NCBI GenBank assembly: GCA_030688205.1
Contig: JAUYIQ010000059.1
Span: 1-36,866 of the forward strand
Reading direction: 5' to 3'
Length of the DNA: 36,866 nucleotides
Origin: Candidatus Curtissbacteria bacterium
Lineage (GTDB): Bacteria > Patescibacteriota > Microgenomatia > Curtissbacterales > GWA2-41-24
The first letter of the stretch is position 1, and every line of letters starts with the position of its first letter. A program made the position numbers and the translations under genes. Below the pieces are notes generated by a model, which was given only the letters and a program-made list of their open reading frames with translations, was not told where the DNA came from and searched no databases. Shown in pieces: positions 1 to 7,644 of the stretch.

Positions 1-684
1 CCCGAAGAAAAAAGAAAAAGAATCGCGAAAATTTATTTCAAAGTATTGGAAAAAGAAGCCAAAAGAATCGGAAACAGCCTGTCCGGCGACAGACGGATTA
101 AATTCTTGGGTCAAGGAACAATATATCCGGACAGAATAGAATCGGCCCAGCCCACAAAACATGCGGATAAAATAAAAAGCCATCACAACGTTACCCTCCC
201 TGAAGGGCTCAAGTTAGAAATCTTGGAACCTGTAGCAGAACTTTACAAAGATGAAGTCAGAAAAATTGGGTTACTGCTTGGAATTGATGAAGAATTTATT
301 TTTCGCCATCCTTTTCCGGGGCCAGGCCTTGCAATAAGGATTGTGGGAGAAGTGACGGAAGAAAGGTTGCAAATTCTACGACTTGTAGACGAGATTTTTA
401 TTACTGAGCTTAAATCAAATAATATATATAATAAGGTAGGACAAGCATTTGCCGCTCTTTTACCTGTTAAGTCCGTCGGAGTGATGGGAGACAGCAGAAC
501 ATATTCTTACATCGTTTCTTTAAGATCCGTTGACACCACAGATTTCATGACTGCCGACTGGTCAAAAATTCCCTACGATGTTTTAGAAAAAATCTCCACG
601 CGTATTGTCAACGAAGTCCGTGGTGTCAACCGCGTTGTCTACGACATTACCCAAAAACCTCCGGCAACCATCGAGTATGAATAA
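1..684 (+). CDS. guaA: GMP synthase (glutamine-hydrolysing), C-terminal part; 5' end outside window
   Basis: The reading frame is open from base 1, so this is the 3' part of a gene that starts upstream. The TTG at 46 is only an internal codon. The visible ~227 residues cover the end of the ATP-pyrophosphatase domain and the C-terminal dimerisation domain of GuaA. Family hallmarks include HPFPGPGLAIRI, GDSRTYSYIVSLR, TTDFMTADW and the C-terminal KPPATIEYE. GuaA amidates XMP to GMP with glutamine and ATP in the cytoplasm. The stop overlaps the next gene's ATG within ATGAATAA, so translation of the nucleotide-pool enzyme that follows is probably coupled. The identification is certain; only the N-terminal glutaminase domain cannot be seen. 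Confidence 0.97.
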   Translation, partial: PEEKRKRIAKIYFKVLEKEAKRIGNSLSGDRRIKFLGQGTIYPDRIESAQPTKHADKIKSHHNVTLPEGLKLEILEPVAELYKDEVRKIGLLLGIDEEFIFRHPFPGPGLAIRIVGEVTEERLQILRLVDEIFITELKSNNIYNKVGQAFAALLPVKSVGVMGDSRTYSYIVSLRSVDTTDFMTADWSKIPYDVLEKISTRIVNEVRGVNRVVYDITQKPPATIEYE

Positions 685-1228
685 ATTCCATCTTTTTGAT
701 ATCGTGGTCGTTTCCTCAAACGCCGGCAAAATTGCAGAAATCAATGATATTCTGGGTACCAATCACCAAGTATCGGCAATCGACATCCCTGAAATTCAAT
801 CATTAGATCTTGACGAAGTAATTACTGCAAAAGCAAAGGCGGCTTATGCCAGAATCAAAAAGCCGGTACTTGTCACAGACGTGAGTTTGGAAATAGAAGG
901 CCTGGGCGGTTTACCCGGACCTTTTGTAAAATACTTCTTAAAAACTTTGGGCGAAGAGAAAACCGTTCAGCTTGTAAAAGGAAGTAAAAGAACTAAGGTT
1001 ACAGATGCTGTTGCAATATACGATGGAAAAACTTTAAAGATTTTTAAAGGTACGGTTTGGGGTAGGGTTGTTCCAAAATCACGAGGTAAAAATGGTTTTG
1101 GATTCGATTTCGTCTTTATCCCGGATGGATACAACAAGACTTATTCTCAAATGCCCACTTCTTTGAAAAACCGGATTTCACACCGTGCCGAAGCGCTAAA
1201 AAAATTAAGAAAATTTTTAGATAACTAA
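677..1228 (+). CDS. rdgB: Non-canonical purine NTP pyrophosphatase (RdgB/HAM1/ITPase family)
   Basis: This is a 183-residue protein of the family that hydrolyses dITP, XTP and related deaminated purine nucleotides to monophosphates, keeping them out of DNA and RNA. Visible motifs are the N-terminal SSNAGKIAEI (family SxNxxKxxE), VTDVSLEIEGLGGLPGPF (the TDDSGLxVxALxGxPG block, here VTDVSLEI), and GFGFDFVFIP and ISHRAEAL near the end. I chose ATG 677 because the family motif begins about 11 residues later and the start overlaps the guaA stop. An upstream extension to 605 would lie inside guaA and lacks family sequence. The substitution of S for the second D in TDDSG is a slight deviation. Pairing with guaA suggests a purine-nucleotide operon. 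Confidence 0.9.
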   Translation: MNKFHLFDIVVVSSNAGKIAEINDILGTNHQVSAIDIPEIQSLDLDEVITAKAKAAYARIKKPVLVTDVSLEIEGLGGLPGPFVKYFLKTLGEEKTVQLVKGSKRTKVTDAVAIYDGKTLKIFKGTVWGRVVPKSRGKNGFGFDFVFIPDGYNKTYSQMPTSLKNRISHRAEALKKLRKFLDN

Positions 1229-1229
1229 A

Positions 1230-1823
1230 TTACGAAGTCTTTTTAAAAACTATAAGTCGGTATCCAAGAAAATTCCATATCAACGATAGCCCTGTCGCAA
1301 GTACCTTGGCAAAATTTGCCCAAAGCGTATCCGAATTAACCAAAATAGGAGGGACGAATGTTGTCAGGGCAAAAACTACACCGGTATTTATCGCAAGTCC
1401 AATCAGGGTAACTGCGAAAAAAGTCACGAAATTCGATTTTTTACCCTCGCCAAAGACCCATCCCTTATTCCAATAAAAGCTGTTCAAGACAGCTAAAGAA
1501 AAAGAAGTCGCGTTTAACAAGATAATAAGAGGACCGCTTACAACCCCTGTTCTGGCGATCAAAAAGTTTAAAGCCCCAAAATCAATGGCCGTGTTTAAAA
1601 CTCCAACAAGAGCAAACTTTGCAACCTGCCAAATAATGGGAAATGATTTTCCGATTAAGTTGGCAACAAACATGCCACAAACAATAATAAGTGGCAGTAC
1701 AAAAAGAGATAGAGGGAAAAATGGTATTTTATCCCCGGCGTTTGTTACAAGAAGCGTGGGAATTAAAAAAATCGCAGTTCCAAACCCAGCCGCAAAAGAC
1801 AATATTAAATCTTTTCTACCCAT
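1230..1823 (-). CDS. GtrA-like polytopic membrane protein
   Basis: This 197-residue protein has about six hydrophobic segments. The last four (from about residue 65) look like the GtrA domain: AKFALVGVLNTAIDFGALNFL, then a helix ending in SFYWNKGWVF, then two more. GtrA-like proteins are usually linked to flipping or transfer of lipid-linked sugars in cell-surface polysaccharide synthesis; the substrate here is unknown. The N-terminal pair of helices is an extension relative to a minimal four-helix GtrA. The gene converges on the pyrophosphatase gene with a single base between the stops. An extended -10 (TGC-TATTAT) ends 8 nt before its ATG. Confidence 0.8.
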   Translation of the reverse strand: MGRKDLILSFAAGFGTAIFLIPTLLVTNAGDKIPFFPLSLFVLPLIIVCGMFVANLIGKSFPIIWQVAKFALVGVLNTAIDFGALNFLIARTGVVSGPLIILLNATSFSLAVLNSFYWNKGWVFGEGKKSNFVTFFAVTLIGLAINTGVVFALTTFVPPILVNSDTLWANFAKVLATGLSLIWNFLGYRLIVFKKTS

Positions 1824-1831
1824 CTACATAT

Positions 1832-1840
1832 ATAATAGCA
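1832..1840 (-). promoter_or_regulatory. Extended -10 for the GtrA-like gene
   Basis: Reading the minus strand, TGC-TATTAT ends 8 nt before the ATG at 1823, so the predicted transcript start is at or next to the start codon. No convincing -35 is visible. Confidence 0.5.
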
Positions 1841-1858
1841 AAAAGCCCCATATTGGTA

Positions 1859-1864
1859 TATGAT
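1859..1864 (+). promoter_or_regulatory. Candidate -10 for the small membrane protein
   Basis: TATGAT ends exactly 6 nt before the ATG at 1871, the spacing at which +1 would be the A of the start codon. The box is weak on its own and is listed because the same spacing recurs through the window. Confidence 0.35.
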
Positions 1865-1870
1865 AAATTT

Positions 1871-2275
1871 ATGCCCTCTCTCAAACAGGTGTTTGGTATA
1901 GGTCGTTTTCCTCACTATTACGGCGACATTGTAAGATTCTTTTTTTTCCTCGCAGGCACGATTCTACTTCTAAGCTTGCCGCTTTTAAGAAGTCTTATCC
2001 CCATACCCATTTACGTTTCCATTTTTGCAATTCTGGCACTCGTCTTCGTTGCGGGTCTCACAAATCCGGCGCAGAAATGGCTTAGCGCCGTTGACGTTAT
2101 AACGTCTTCGGTTGGTTTTATAGTTTTTGAATATTATGCTGTTTTGACTTTTTCTTCAGCGGAAGACTTTTTCTTCTTCCTTATCAATCAAACGTTGGCA
2201 GCACTTTTTCTTTTTGCATTCTACTTTGCAACAAAAACCATGCGCGGATTCCTGGTTAAGGAAAGAAAAGAATAG
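1871..2275 (+). CDS. Small polytopic membrane protein, unknown function
   Basis: This 134-residue protein has about four hydrophobic segments: roughly residues 22-40 (FFFFLAGTILLLSLPLL), 46-66, 75-95 and 105-125. I do not recognise a family. I chose ATG 1871 because the frame upstream runs antisense through the GtrA-like gene and is a shadow. The residues before the first membrane helix (MPSLKQVFGIGRFPHYYGD) are basic and polar, as expected for a cytoplasmic N-terminus. The gene is divergent from the GtrA-like gene with a 47 bp spacer. Function cannot be inferred beyond membrane location. Confidence 0.65.
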   Translation: MPSLKQVFGIGRFPHYYGDIVRFFFFLAGTILLLSLPLLRSLIPIPIYVSIFAILALVFVAGLTNPAQKWLSAVDVITSSVGFIVFEYYAVLTFSSAEDFFFFLINQTLAALFLFAFYFATKTMRGFLVKERKE

Positions 2276-2304
2276 TTGCACAAAATATTCTAGGGTGTTA
2301 ATCT
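2276..2304 (+). promoter_or_regulatory. Promoter of the putative sortase-substrate operon
   Basis: TTGCAC (2276-2281), a 17 nt spacer and TAATCT (2299-2304), the latter preceded by TGT (extended -10). The box ends 11 nt before ATG 2316. This is one of the few start sites here with a reasonable -35. Confidence 0.55.
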
Positions 2305-2315
2305 AAATACAGGCC

Positions 2316-2648
2316 ATGAATATTAAAAGATCGGCAACTGCTTTAGTTGTCTCAACATTCTTATTACTTACCATAGCTACGACAACCTTTGCCCAGACAA
2401 CATCTCCAAGTCCGTCTCCTTCAACTGATCCCTCAGCGAGTCCATCTTCTTCCGTGAGCCCATCACCCAGCGCATCGCCAGACTCCGGAGCCGGAGGTGC
2501 TACCAAGTCCGCTGTACTTGGAGAGACAACGTCGCTTGGCAATACCAGTAACAATAAGGAAATAGCCAAATGGGCTATTGCTTTCGGAGTCGGGATTCTT
2601 GCTTTTCTAATTGGTTTAAAAGTTGCCAGGAGCAAAGCTGAAGAGTGA
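2316..2648 (+). CDS. Secreted, Ser/Pro-rich membrane-anchored protein; candidate sortase substrate
   Basis: This 110-residue protein starts with a signal peptide (MNIKRSATALVVSTFLLLT, then a cleavage-like TFAQ). A Ser/Pro/Thr-rich linker follows (about residues 28-57), then a short polar stretch, a hydrophobic helix (KWAIAFGVGILAFLIGL, about 86-102) and a basic tail VARSKAEE. Helix plus basic tail is the shape of a cell-wall sorting signal. There is no canonical LPXTG, but SLGNTS sits just before the helix and resembles a degenerate one. It could equally be a plain membrane-tethered linker protein. The sortase-like gene follows in overlap, which is the main reason to suspect a substrate role. 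A minus-strand frame across the same bases is a shadow. Confidence 0.7.
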   Translation: MNIKRSATALVVSTFLLLTIATTTFAQTTSPSPSPSTDPSASPSSSVSPSPSASPDSGAGGATKSAVLGETTSLGNTSNNKEIAKWAIAFGVGILAFLIGLKVARSKAEE

Positions 2649-3201
2649 TTACTTTATACAGTTAATTATCTTTGGAATGAGCGCAACCATAGTTGCGCTT
2701 CTTGCTATTAAGTTTTATCCCTCACAAATAATTAAAAATCTTCAAGGAGAAGAGAAGGAAAAGCGTATCCAAAGTGCCCGAACTATAGACGCTACTCAGA
2801 CTTCATCGCCTGAGTCTTCACAGCCAACATATATCACAATTCCAAGTGTAAGCATTAACCTCCCGGTTTCACCGGGCCAAATTGTGGATAACCAGTGGAC
2901 GCTTTACGACACCAGAGTTTCCTGGCTGTCGACCTCACAAACACCGGGGAAAGGTAATGTAATCCTTTATGGGCACAACAGGGTTAATATTTTAGCAAAT
3001 CTGGAAAAAGTAACTATTGGTTCTGAAATCAGTGTTAAAACAAAAGAAAAAAAAGACACTTACATTATTTCGGAAAAACGAAAAGTAACCCCTGAGGATA
3101 TAGACGCAATATTATCTCCAAAAGACCAGCTTACAATATATACCTGCAACGGAAACTTCGATGAAAAACGCTTGGTCGTTATCGCCTACCCAAAAGTTTA
3201 A
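2623..3201 (+). CDS. Sortase family transpeptidase
   Basis: The protein (192 residues from TTG 2623) has an N-terminal membrane anchor (about residues 10-29) and a sortase domain from about residue 65. The catalytic triad of the family is recognisable: His118 in LYGHNR, Cys175 in IYTCNG and Arg183 in EKRLVVIAY. Sortases cut a sorting signal on a secreted protein and join it to an amine acceptor outside the cell. The start is uncertain: TTG 2623 overlaps the upstream gene by 26 nt. CTG 2638 has an AGGAG about 5 nt upstream. ATG 2677 would truncate the anchor helix, so I prefer the longer form. The gene follows its possible substrate directly and comM begins 3 nt after its stop. Confidence 0.85.
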   Translation: MPGAKLKSDYFIQLIIFGMSATIVALLAIKFYPSQIIKNLQGEEKEKRIQSARTIDATQTSSPESSQPTYITIPSVSINLPVSPGQIVDNQWTLYDTRVSWLSTSQTPGKGNVILYGHNRVNILANLEKVTIGSEISVKTKEKKDTYIISEKRKVTPEDIDAILSPKDQLTIYTCNGNFDEKRLVVIAYPKV

Positions 3202-3204
3202 AAA

Positions 3205-4728
3205 ATGCTAGCTAAAATAACATCTGCCGCTGTTGTCGGATTGGACGCAGTACCGATAACAGTCGAAGTAGATATTGCGGCAATGGGCCTCCCATCCTTC
3301 ACAATAGTCGGTCTTGCAGACAAAGCAGTTCAGGAGTCGAAAGAAAGGGTACGTGCTGCTCTTAAAAACTCAGGCGCAGATATGCCGCCAAAGAGAATTA
3401 CCATAAACTTGGCACCAGCAGATCTCCCCAAAGAAGGCCCGGCATACGATTTGCCGATAGCGCTTGGAATTCTGGTTGCTTCAGGACAATTGCCCCAGCT
3501 GGATTTTTCCGACGCTATTTTTTTAGGTGAACTTTCACTTGATGGATCATTGCTTCCGATATGGGGAATATTACCCTGCGCAATTTTGGCAAGAGATAAA
3601 AATTTCCACAGCATTTTTCTGCCCGAAGAAAATTTAGAAGAAGCCCAATCAGTAAACAAGATAAAAATTTTTCCTGTCAAATCACTAAAACAACTTTTCG
3701 ACCATTTCGCAAACCCCCAAAAACAAATAACTCCGGCAAACTTTAAGAAACAAAAATATTCAAATATTCAGAACCCGGAATACGATTTTGAAAACATCAA
3801 AGGACAGGAAAGTGCCAAACGCGCTTTAGAAATTGCCGCAGCCGGTAGCCACAATGTTTTGATGAAAGGCCCGCCCGGAGCAGGTAAAACACTTATGGCA
3901 AGAAGTTTTGCAACAATTCTCCCGAACCTTTCTTTTGAAGAAAGCCTGGAAGTTACAAAAATATATTCAGTTGCAAACCTTCTTTCAAGCGATACCCCAA
4001 TAATTTTATCCCGTCCATTCCGCAGCCCGCACCATACAACAAGCAATGTTGGCTTAATCGGAGGTGGAAATACTCCAAGACCCGGCGAAATATCACTGGC
4101 ACACCGAGGCGTACTTTTCCTGGACGAGTTTCCCGAATTTCCAAGACACGTTCTAGAGGCACTACGCCAACCAATTGAGGATGGTGAAGTTACAATATCA
4201 AGAGCTGCAGGCTCCGTAAAATTTCCCTGCAGGTTCTCGCTCGTTGCGGCAGCTAATCCTTGCCCATGCGGATACTTTGGCGACGAAACCAGAAACTGCA
4301 CTTGTAGTCCCTCAACAATTACCACATATCAAAAAAGAATCTCCGGCCCAATTTTAGATCGAATAGATATTCACATTACTGTCCCTGCGATCCCCCCTGG
4401 TAAATTAACAGGAAAGTTTCAATCAGAATCATCAGCCAGCATTCAAAAACGAGTTCAAAAAGCCCGCGACAATCAACTTAAAAGATTTAAAGGTCTAAAA
4501 ATAACGTCAAATGCGGAGATGAACAATAAGCAACTAAAACAATTTTGTAATTTAGACGACCAATCAATCCTTCTTCTTAAACAAGCGATTGCAAAACTGA
4601 ACCTATCCGCCCGCGCATTTCACCGAGTAATCAAAATTGCCAGAACCATCGCCGATCTCGAAGAATCTATCAAAATCAAATCCAATCATATCGCAGAGGC
4701 TCTCCAATATCGACCAACAGATAGTTAA
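3205..4728 (+). CDS. comM: YifB/ComM family Mg-chelatase-like AAA+ ATPase
   Basis: This 507-residue protein has full family length. The N-terminal ChlI-like domain begins MLAKITSAAVVGLDAVPI and includes GLADKAVQESKERVRAAL. The AAA+ core has Walker A GPPGAGKT (222-229) and Walker B VLFLDE (303-308). A cysteine-bearing segment, NPCPCGYFGD...CTCSP, and the C-terminal Mg_chelatase_C region follow. In Proteobacteria ComM is a hexameric branch-migration helicase acting in natural transformation; the role in this lineage is inferred by homology. It lies 3 nt downstream of the sortase and is probably co-transcribed. An 11 bp inverted repeat brackets its stop codon. Confidence 0.93.
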   Translation: MLAKITSAAVVGLDAVPITVEVDIAAMGLPSFTIVGLADKAVQESKERVRAALKNSGADMPPKRITINLAPADLPKEGPAYDLPIALGILVASGQLPQLDFSDAIFLGELSLDGSLLPIWGILPCAILARDKNFHSIFLPEENLEEAQSVNKIKIFPVKSLKQLFDHFANPQKQITPANFKKQKYSNIQNPEYDFENIKGQESAKRALEIAAAGSHNVLMKGPPGAGKTLMARSFATILPNLSFEESLEVTKIYSVANLLSSDTPIILSRPFRSPHHTTSNVGLIGGGNTPRPGEISLAHRGVLFLDEFPEFPRHVLEALRQPIEDGEVTISRAAGSVKFPCRFSLVAAANPCPCGYFGDETRNCTCSPSTITTYQKRISGPILDRIDIHITVPAIPPGKLTGKFQSESSASIQKRVQKARDNQLKRFKGLKITSNAEMNNKQLKQFCNLDDQSILLLKQAIAKLNLSARAFHRVIKIARTIADLEESIKIKSNHIAEALQYRPTDS

Positions 4729-4764
4729 ATAGCAACATGCAGCTCTTTCAAAAGTTGGTCGATA
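4708..4764 (+). repeat. Perfect 11 bp inverted repeat around the comM stop codon
   Basis: TATCGACCAAC (4708-4718) pairs with GTTGGTCGATA (4754-4764), with a 35 nt loop containing the comM stop codon at 4726-4728. No T-run follows, so it is not a standard intrinsic terminator. It may protect or stop the mRNA 3' end, or be an operator ahead of the crp-like gene. Confidence 0.6.
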
Positions 4765-4822
4765 AACTAAAACATTCGCGAGTATTTCCCTTTTACTAGC
4801 CAAAGGTTTAAAATCGTTTTGC

Positions 4823-5491
4823 TTGAAAAGGTTTGAGAAAAAGATTCTTAGCTTTGATGAGTTTTTCCTAACGGGAAAGCAATATCGATTCAAAAAAGGC
4901 CAACTTATATTAAGACCCGACATTATTCCTACTGGTCTTTATTACATCGAAAAAGGCTACGTTCGCGTTTATTACCTAACCGAATCAGGCAGAGAGAAAC
5001 TCCACGTTATCTATAAAAAAGACGAACTGTTCCCTCTTCTTTTAGTTTTAAAAAAAATCCATAAGGACGCTTATTATGAAGCCATGGATGAGGTAGTATG
5101 CCGAAAAATTGAAGCGAAAGTTTTTCTAGAACAATTATCAAAAAACCCTCACTTTTCTTTTGCCCTCACCCAAAGACTGACTGATCTTTTGAATGTTTTT
5201 ATAAATAGATTAGACAACCTGGAAACCCATGGAGGACCCTCCAGAGTGATAGCCAGATTATTATTTTTAGCTGAAAGATTTGGACTAAAGACAAAGGATG
5301 GAATTTTAATTGAGGTTCCTGTTACCCACAAAGACATAGCCGACTCTGTCGCATTAAATAGGGAATCTGTTAGCCGCCAGATAGAAGATCTTCTAAAAAG
5401 ACAAATTATTGAAGTAAAAAATCATAAATTCCTTATCCCAAAAATCAGAAAACTACAAAAAGAATTATTAAACCAAGAAGATCGATATTAA
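4823..5491 (+). CDS. Crp/Fnr family transcriptional regulator
   Basis: This 222-residue protein has an N-terminal cyclic-nucleotide-binding-type beta barrel (about residues 20-110, including FKKGQLILRPDIIPTGLYYI and GYVRVYYLTESGREKLHVI). A long dimerisation helix follows, then a Crp-type winged helix (about 167-205: VTHKDIADSVALNRESVSRQ, then LLKRQIIEV). The barrel lacks an obvious cAMP-contact motif and no Fe-S cysteine cluster is seen, so the signal is unknown. The start is TTG 4823; no ATG is available nearby. The stop overlaps the convergent next gene by 4 nt. Its neighbourhood, just before a chaperone/ribosome operon, makes a stress-response role plausible but unproven. Confidence 0.88.
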   Translation: MKRFEKKILSFDEFFLTGKQYRFKKGQLILRPDIIPTGLYYIEKGYVRVYYLTESGREKLHVIYKKDELFPLLLVLKKIHKDAYYEAMDEVVCRKIEAKVFLEQLSKNPHFSFALTQRLTDLLNVFINRLDNLETHGGPSRVIARLLFLAERFGLKTKDGILIEVPVTHKDIADSVALNRESVSRQIEDLLKRQIIEVKNHKFLIPKIRKLQKELLNQEDRY

Positions 5492-5844
5492 CAATTGCAG
5501 GTACTTTTAGAGATAACCTCATTTGTCGGGATTATTCGATATTTACCGTCATTTTCAGGAAGTCCTTTTGGTAATAAATAACCCTGCCACTTGCCCTGTC
5601 CTACGCAAAGCTCAAGATGGACTGAATCGGTAAGTCCCGGCTCGTCTTCAACCTCAAAAGCTCGAAAATACCCACAAGCGATGATTTTATCCGGTTTATG
5701 CTTTTTCTTTGATCCAATTAAAACTGCACCAATATTTTTAGCAAATGACCAAATAAATTTCCCTTGACCGTCTAATATTATAAATCTTGTTCTAATATCT
5801 GTTTCGAAAAGCTCATATTCTCCTTCTTTTAACTTTTTAACCAT
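5488..5844 (-). CDS. Conserved-looking hypothetical protein
   Basis: This 118-residue soluble protein has no signal peptide or membrane helix. It alternates beta-like stretches (YELFETDIRTRFIILDGQGKF, AVLIGSKKK, KIIACGYFRAFEV, YRIIPTNEV) and ends in a Cys-rich tail, STCNC. I do not recognise the family. I took ATG 5844 rather than TTG 5850 because GGGG immediately precedes the ATG and the TTG adds only two residues. The gene converges on the Crp-like regulator with a 4 nt overlap of stops. A GATAAT box lies 13 nt before the ATG on the minus strand. Confidence 0.6.
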   Translation of the reverse strand: MVKKLKEGEYELFETDIRTRFIILDGQGKFIWSFAKNIGAVLIGSKKKHKPDKIIACGYFRAFEVEDEPGLTDSVHLELCVGQGKWQGYLLPKGLPENDGKYRIIPTNEVISKSTCNC

Positions 5845-6192
5845 CCCCAAAAAATAAATTATCTAAGAATAAATTTCCGTGATTCTAATCACAATTGTAA
5901 GGTGATCCGTCGCACTGGCCTTTTGTAATTTTAAATACTGAAAGTTGCAATTATTTGTATTAGTCTTTGCGCGGTGCAATATGACAAGAGGGATTTATTC
6001 AATTAGAAATACAGTACTTCTGCCTAGCTTTGGTTTCTGGGAAGCACTTTCATTATTGGAACCCAAATTGAACTCTTCTACAAGATTCATTAATGGCATA
6101 TTTCAAAAATCATTAATTGGACAAATTTTCCAACTTCTAACTTCCAATCCAAACAAAACCACGTCAAACGCATTTGAGAGGGGTGAGTATAA
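5845..6192 (+). other. 348 bp gene-poor spacer upstream of hsp20
   Basis: This spacer separates the divergent 118-residue gene and hsp20. It holds one 83-codon frame (5945-6196) that overlaps the hsp20 start by ATGA. Its composition (many aromatic, Ser and Asn residues, no recognisable fold) is not convincing, so I do not call it as a gene. No CIRCE half-site and no clear -35/-10 pair for hsp20 were found. The only clear signal is the ribosome site GAGGGGTGAG at 6177-6186, 6 nt before ATG 6193. The spacer may hold the stress promoter of the operon in a form I cannot recognise. Confidence 0.5.
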
Positions 6193-6597
6193 ATGAATGG
6201 TTACTTAATGCCACGTTCCTTATTGGGTTTCCCAACTTTGTTTGAAGAATTAGAAGAAGAATTGATTCCTTCGACCACAACAATTAGCGGACTATCTATT
6301 TTCGAAGACGGCAAAAATGTTTATGTTGAAGCAGCGGTTCCCGGTATAGACCCTAAAAATGCAGATGTAACATTCAACAGAGGGATACTAACCATCACCG
6401 GCGAGAAAACAGAGGAAGAGAAAAAGAAAAAGTACTTTCGCAAGGCATCAAGCTCTTTTTCTTACCGCGTATTAGTTCCTGGAGAAATTGATTCTAACAA
6501 AGAACCAAAGGCTGAAAGCAAAAATGGTGTGATGACGGTAACATTTGCAAAAATGCCCCAGTCACAACCTAAAAAAATTGCCGTTAAAACCGACTAA
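6193..6597 (+). CDS. Hsp20/alpha-crystallin small heat-shock protein
   Basis: This 134-residue protein has a variable N-terminus (about 1-35), an alpha-crystallin domain (about 36-125: ISGLSIFEDGKNVYVEAAVPG, then GILTITGEK, FSYRVLVPGEID and NGVMTVTFAK) and a C-terminal IAV that fits the I-X-I/V oligomerisation motif. Small heat-shock proteins hold unfolding proteins without using ATP. The start is ATG 6193, supported by GAGGGGTGAG 6 nt upstream. It is the first gene of a four-gene run with gaps of 1 nt, 2 nt and a 4 nt overlap, encoding a ribosome-hibernation-like factor, a protein-repair methyltransferase and a release-factor homologue. Confidence 0.93.
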   Translation: MNGYLMPRSLLGFPTLFEELEEELIPSTTTISGLSIFEDGKNVYVEAAVPGIDPKNADVTFNRGILTITGEKTEEEKKKKYFRKASSSFSYRVLVPGEIDSNKEPKAESKNGVMTVTFAKMPQSQPKKIAVKTD

Positions 6598-6598
6598 A

Positions 6599-6952
6599 AT
6601 GAATCTTTGTGTAACTACAAAATATTATCAAGCTTCAAGTTCTCTCTGGGAAGCTGTTGAGAGGAATGTCGAAAAGTTAAAATATCGCTTGCCGAATCTC
6701 GGCCCTAATCTTGGGTTGATTAAACTTTTTATCAAAAGAAACAAAAGGAGAAATTATTTTGATGGATCTGTTTCACTTTCTTTACCCAAGAAACACTTAT
6801 ACGCGCATTTTATTGGACTATATCCTGAAGAAGAAGTTAATAACGCATTCGAGCGCCTGTTTAAAGAATTAAGTAAATATAAAGGCAAACATTTTACAAA
6901 CTACAGTCAATATTTTCGACATGATTCCATCCGTCAATATATTGGCCAGTAA
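6599..6952 (+). CDS. HPF/RaiA-like ribosome-associated protein (divergent)
   Basis: This 117-residue protein begins 1 nt after the hsp20 stop. The pattern MNLCVTTKYYQASSSLWEAV, then a beta-strand/basic region (KLFIKRNKRRNYFDGSVSLS), then LYAHFIGLYPEEEVNNAFER and LFKELSKYKGKH matches the beta-alpha-beta-beta-beta-alpha fold of HPF/RaiA proteins. The late strand 'l-a-h-f-G' followed by 'ai-a---L--ql-k-K' is typical. Such proteins sit at the decoding centre and silence or preserve 70S ribosomes under stress. Similarity is by pattern rather than strong motif, so the family call is moderate. ATG 6599 was chosen because the longer frame from 6545 runs through hsp20. Confidence 0.65.
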   Translation: MNLCVTTKYYQASSSLWEAVERNVEKLKYRLPNLGPNLGLIKLFIKRNKRRNYFDGSVSLSLPKKHLYAHFIGLYPEEEVNNAFERLFKELSKYKGKHFTNYSQYFRHDSIRQYIGQ

Positions 6953-6954
6953 AA

Positions 6955-7644
6955 ATGAAAAATCAAAAAAACTACAAAAAGCAACTGACAGAGCTCATTG
7001 AAAATTACATTAAACCTCTAGGGGTCACAGATTCAAGGGTGATTAGTGCTTTCAGAAAAGTTCCAAGGCATAAGTTTGTCCCGGCAAATTATCAGAAAGA
7101 TGCCTACTTAGATATCCCTCTGCCAATCGGAGAAGGTCAAACAATCAGTCAGCCTTCATTGGTCGGCGTAATGACGCAAGCGTTGGAATTAAAAGGCCGC
7201 GAAAAAGTTTTGGAGGTCGGTACCGGTTCTGGCTTCCAGGCAGCAATTCTCTCACATCTAGCCAAAAAGGTTTACACAATTGAAATTATCGGAAGGTTGG
7301 CGGATAAAGCGGCTAAAACCCTCAAAGACCTTCACTGCGACAATGTTCATGCTGAAATTGGCGATGGCTCGCAAGGCCTTCCGGAATATGCGCCATATGA
7401 TGCAATTATTGTAACAGCCGCAAGTAATCAAATCCCCAAACCGCTTGTAGATCAGCTTAAAATTGGGGGGAAAATTATTATCCCTGTTGGAGATAGCCTC
7501 TATGGACAACAATTAAAAGTTGGCAAAAAAGTTGGCAACACAATCAAGTTTATCGATATAGAGCCGGTTGCCTTTGTCCCGCTGCGCGGAAAATTTGGTT
7601 TTGACCAAAACTTTAGCCAATCAAAATTTTTTTCAGCAACTTGA
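6955..7644 (+). CDS. pcm: Protein-L-isoaspartate O-methyltransferase
   Basis: This 229-residue protein has family length. It shows the PCMT signature PLPIGEGQTISQPSLVGVMT (about 53-72), SAM motif I VLEVGTGSG (85-93), post-I TIEI, and motif II APYDAIIVTAAS. The enzyme methylates isoaspartyl residues that arise in ageing proteins, starting their repair. It starts 2 nt after the HPF-like stop, and its TGA overlaps the TTG start of the next gene (TTGA). Its place in an operon with Hsp20 and ribosome-protection genes fits a stationary-phase or stress maintenance role. Confidence 0.95.
   Translation: MKNQKNYKKQLTELIENYIKPLGVTDSRVISAFRKVPRHKFVPANYQKDAYLDIPLPIGEGQTISQPSLVGVMTQALELKGREKVLEVGTGSGFQAAILSHLAKKVYTIEIIGRLADKAAKTLKDLHCDNVHAEIGDGSQGLPEYAPYDAIIVTAASNQIPKPLVDQLKIGGKIIIPVGDSLYGQQLKVGKKVGNTIKFIDIEPVAFVPLRGKFGFDQNFSQSKFFSAT

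Noticed and set aside
2303..2635. Minus-strand 110-codon frame opposite the Ser/Pro-rich gene
   Set aside because: It is the antisense of a Ser/Pro repeat, giving Gly/Asp/Glu repeats. The plus frame has signal peptide, helix and operon context.
3768..4325. Long minus-strand frame inside comM
   Set aside because: Shadow of a conserved ATPase with Walker motifs on the plus strand.
5945..6196. 83-codon frame before hsp20 overlapping its start by ATGA
   Set aside because: No recognisable domain, unusual composition, no ribosome site or clear promoter. The overlap is attractive but insufficient; treated as spacer.
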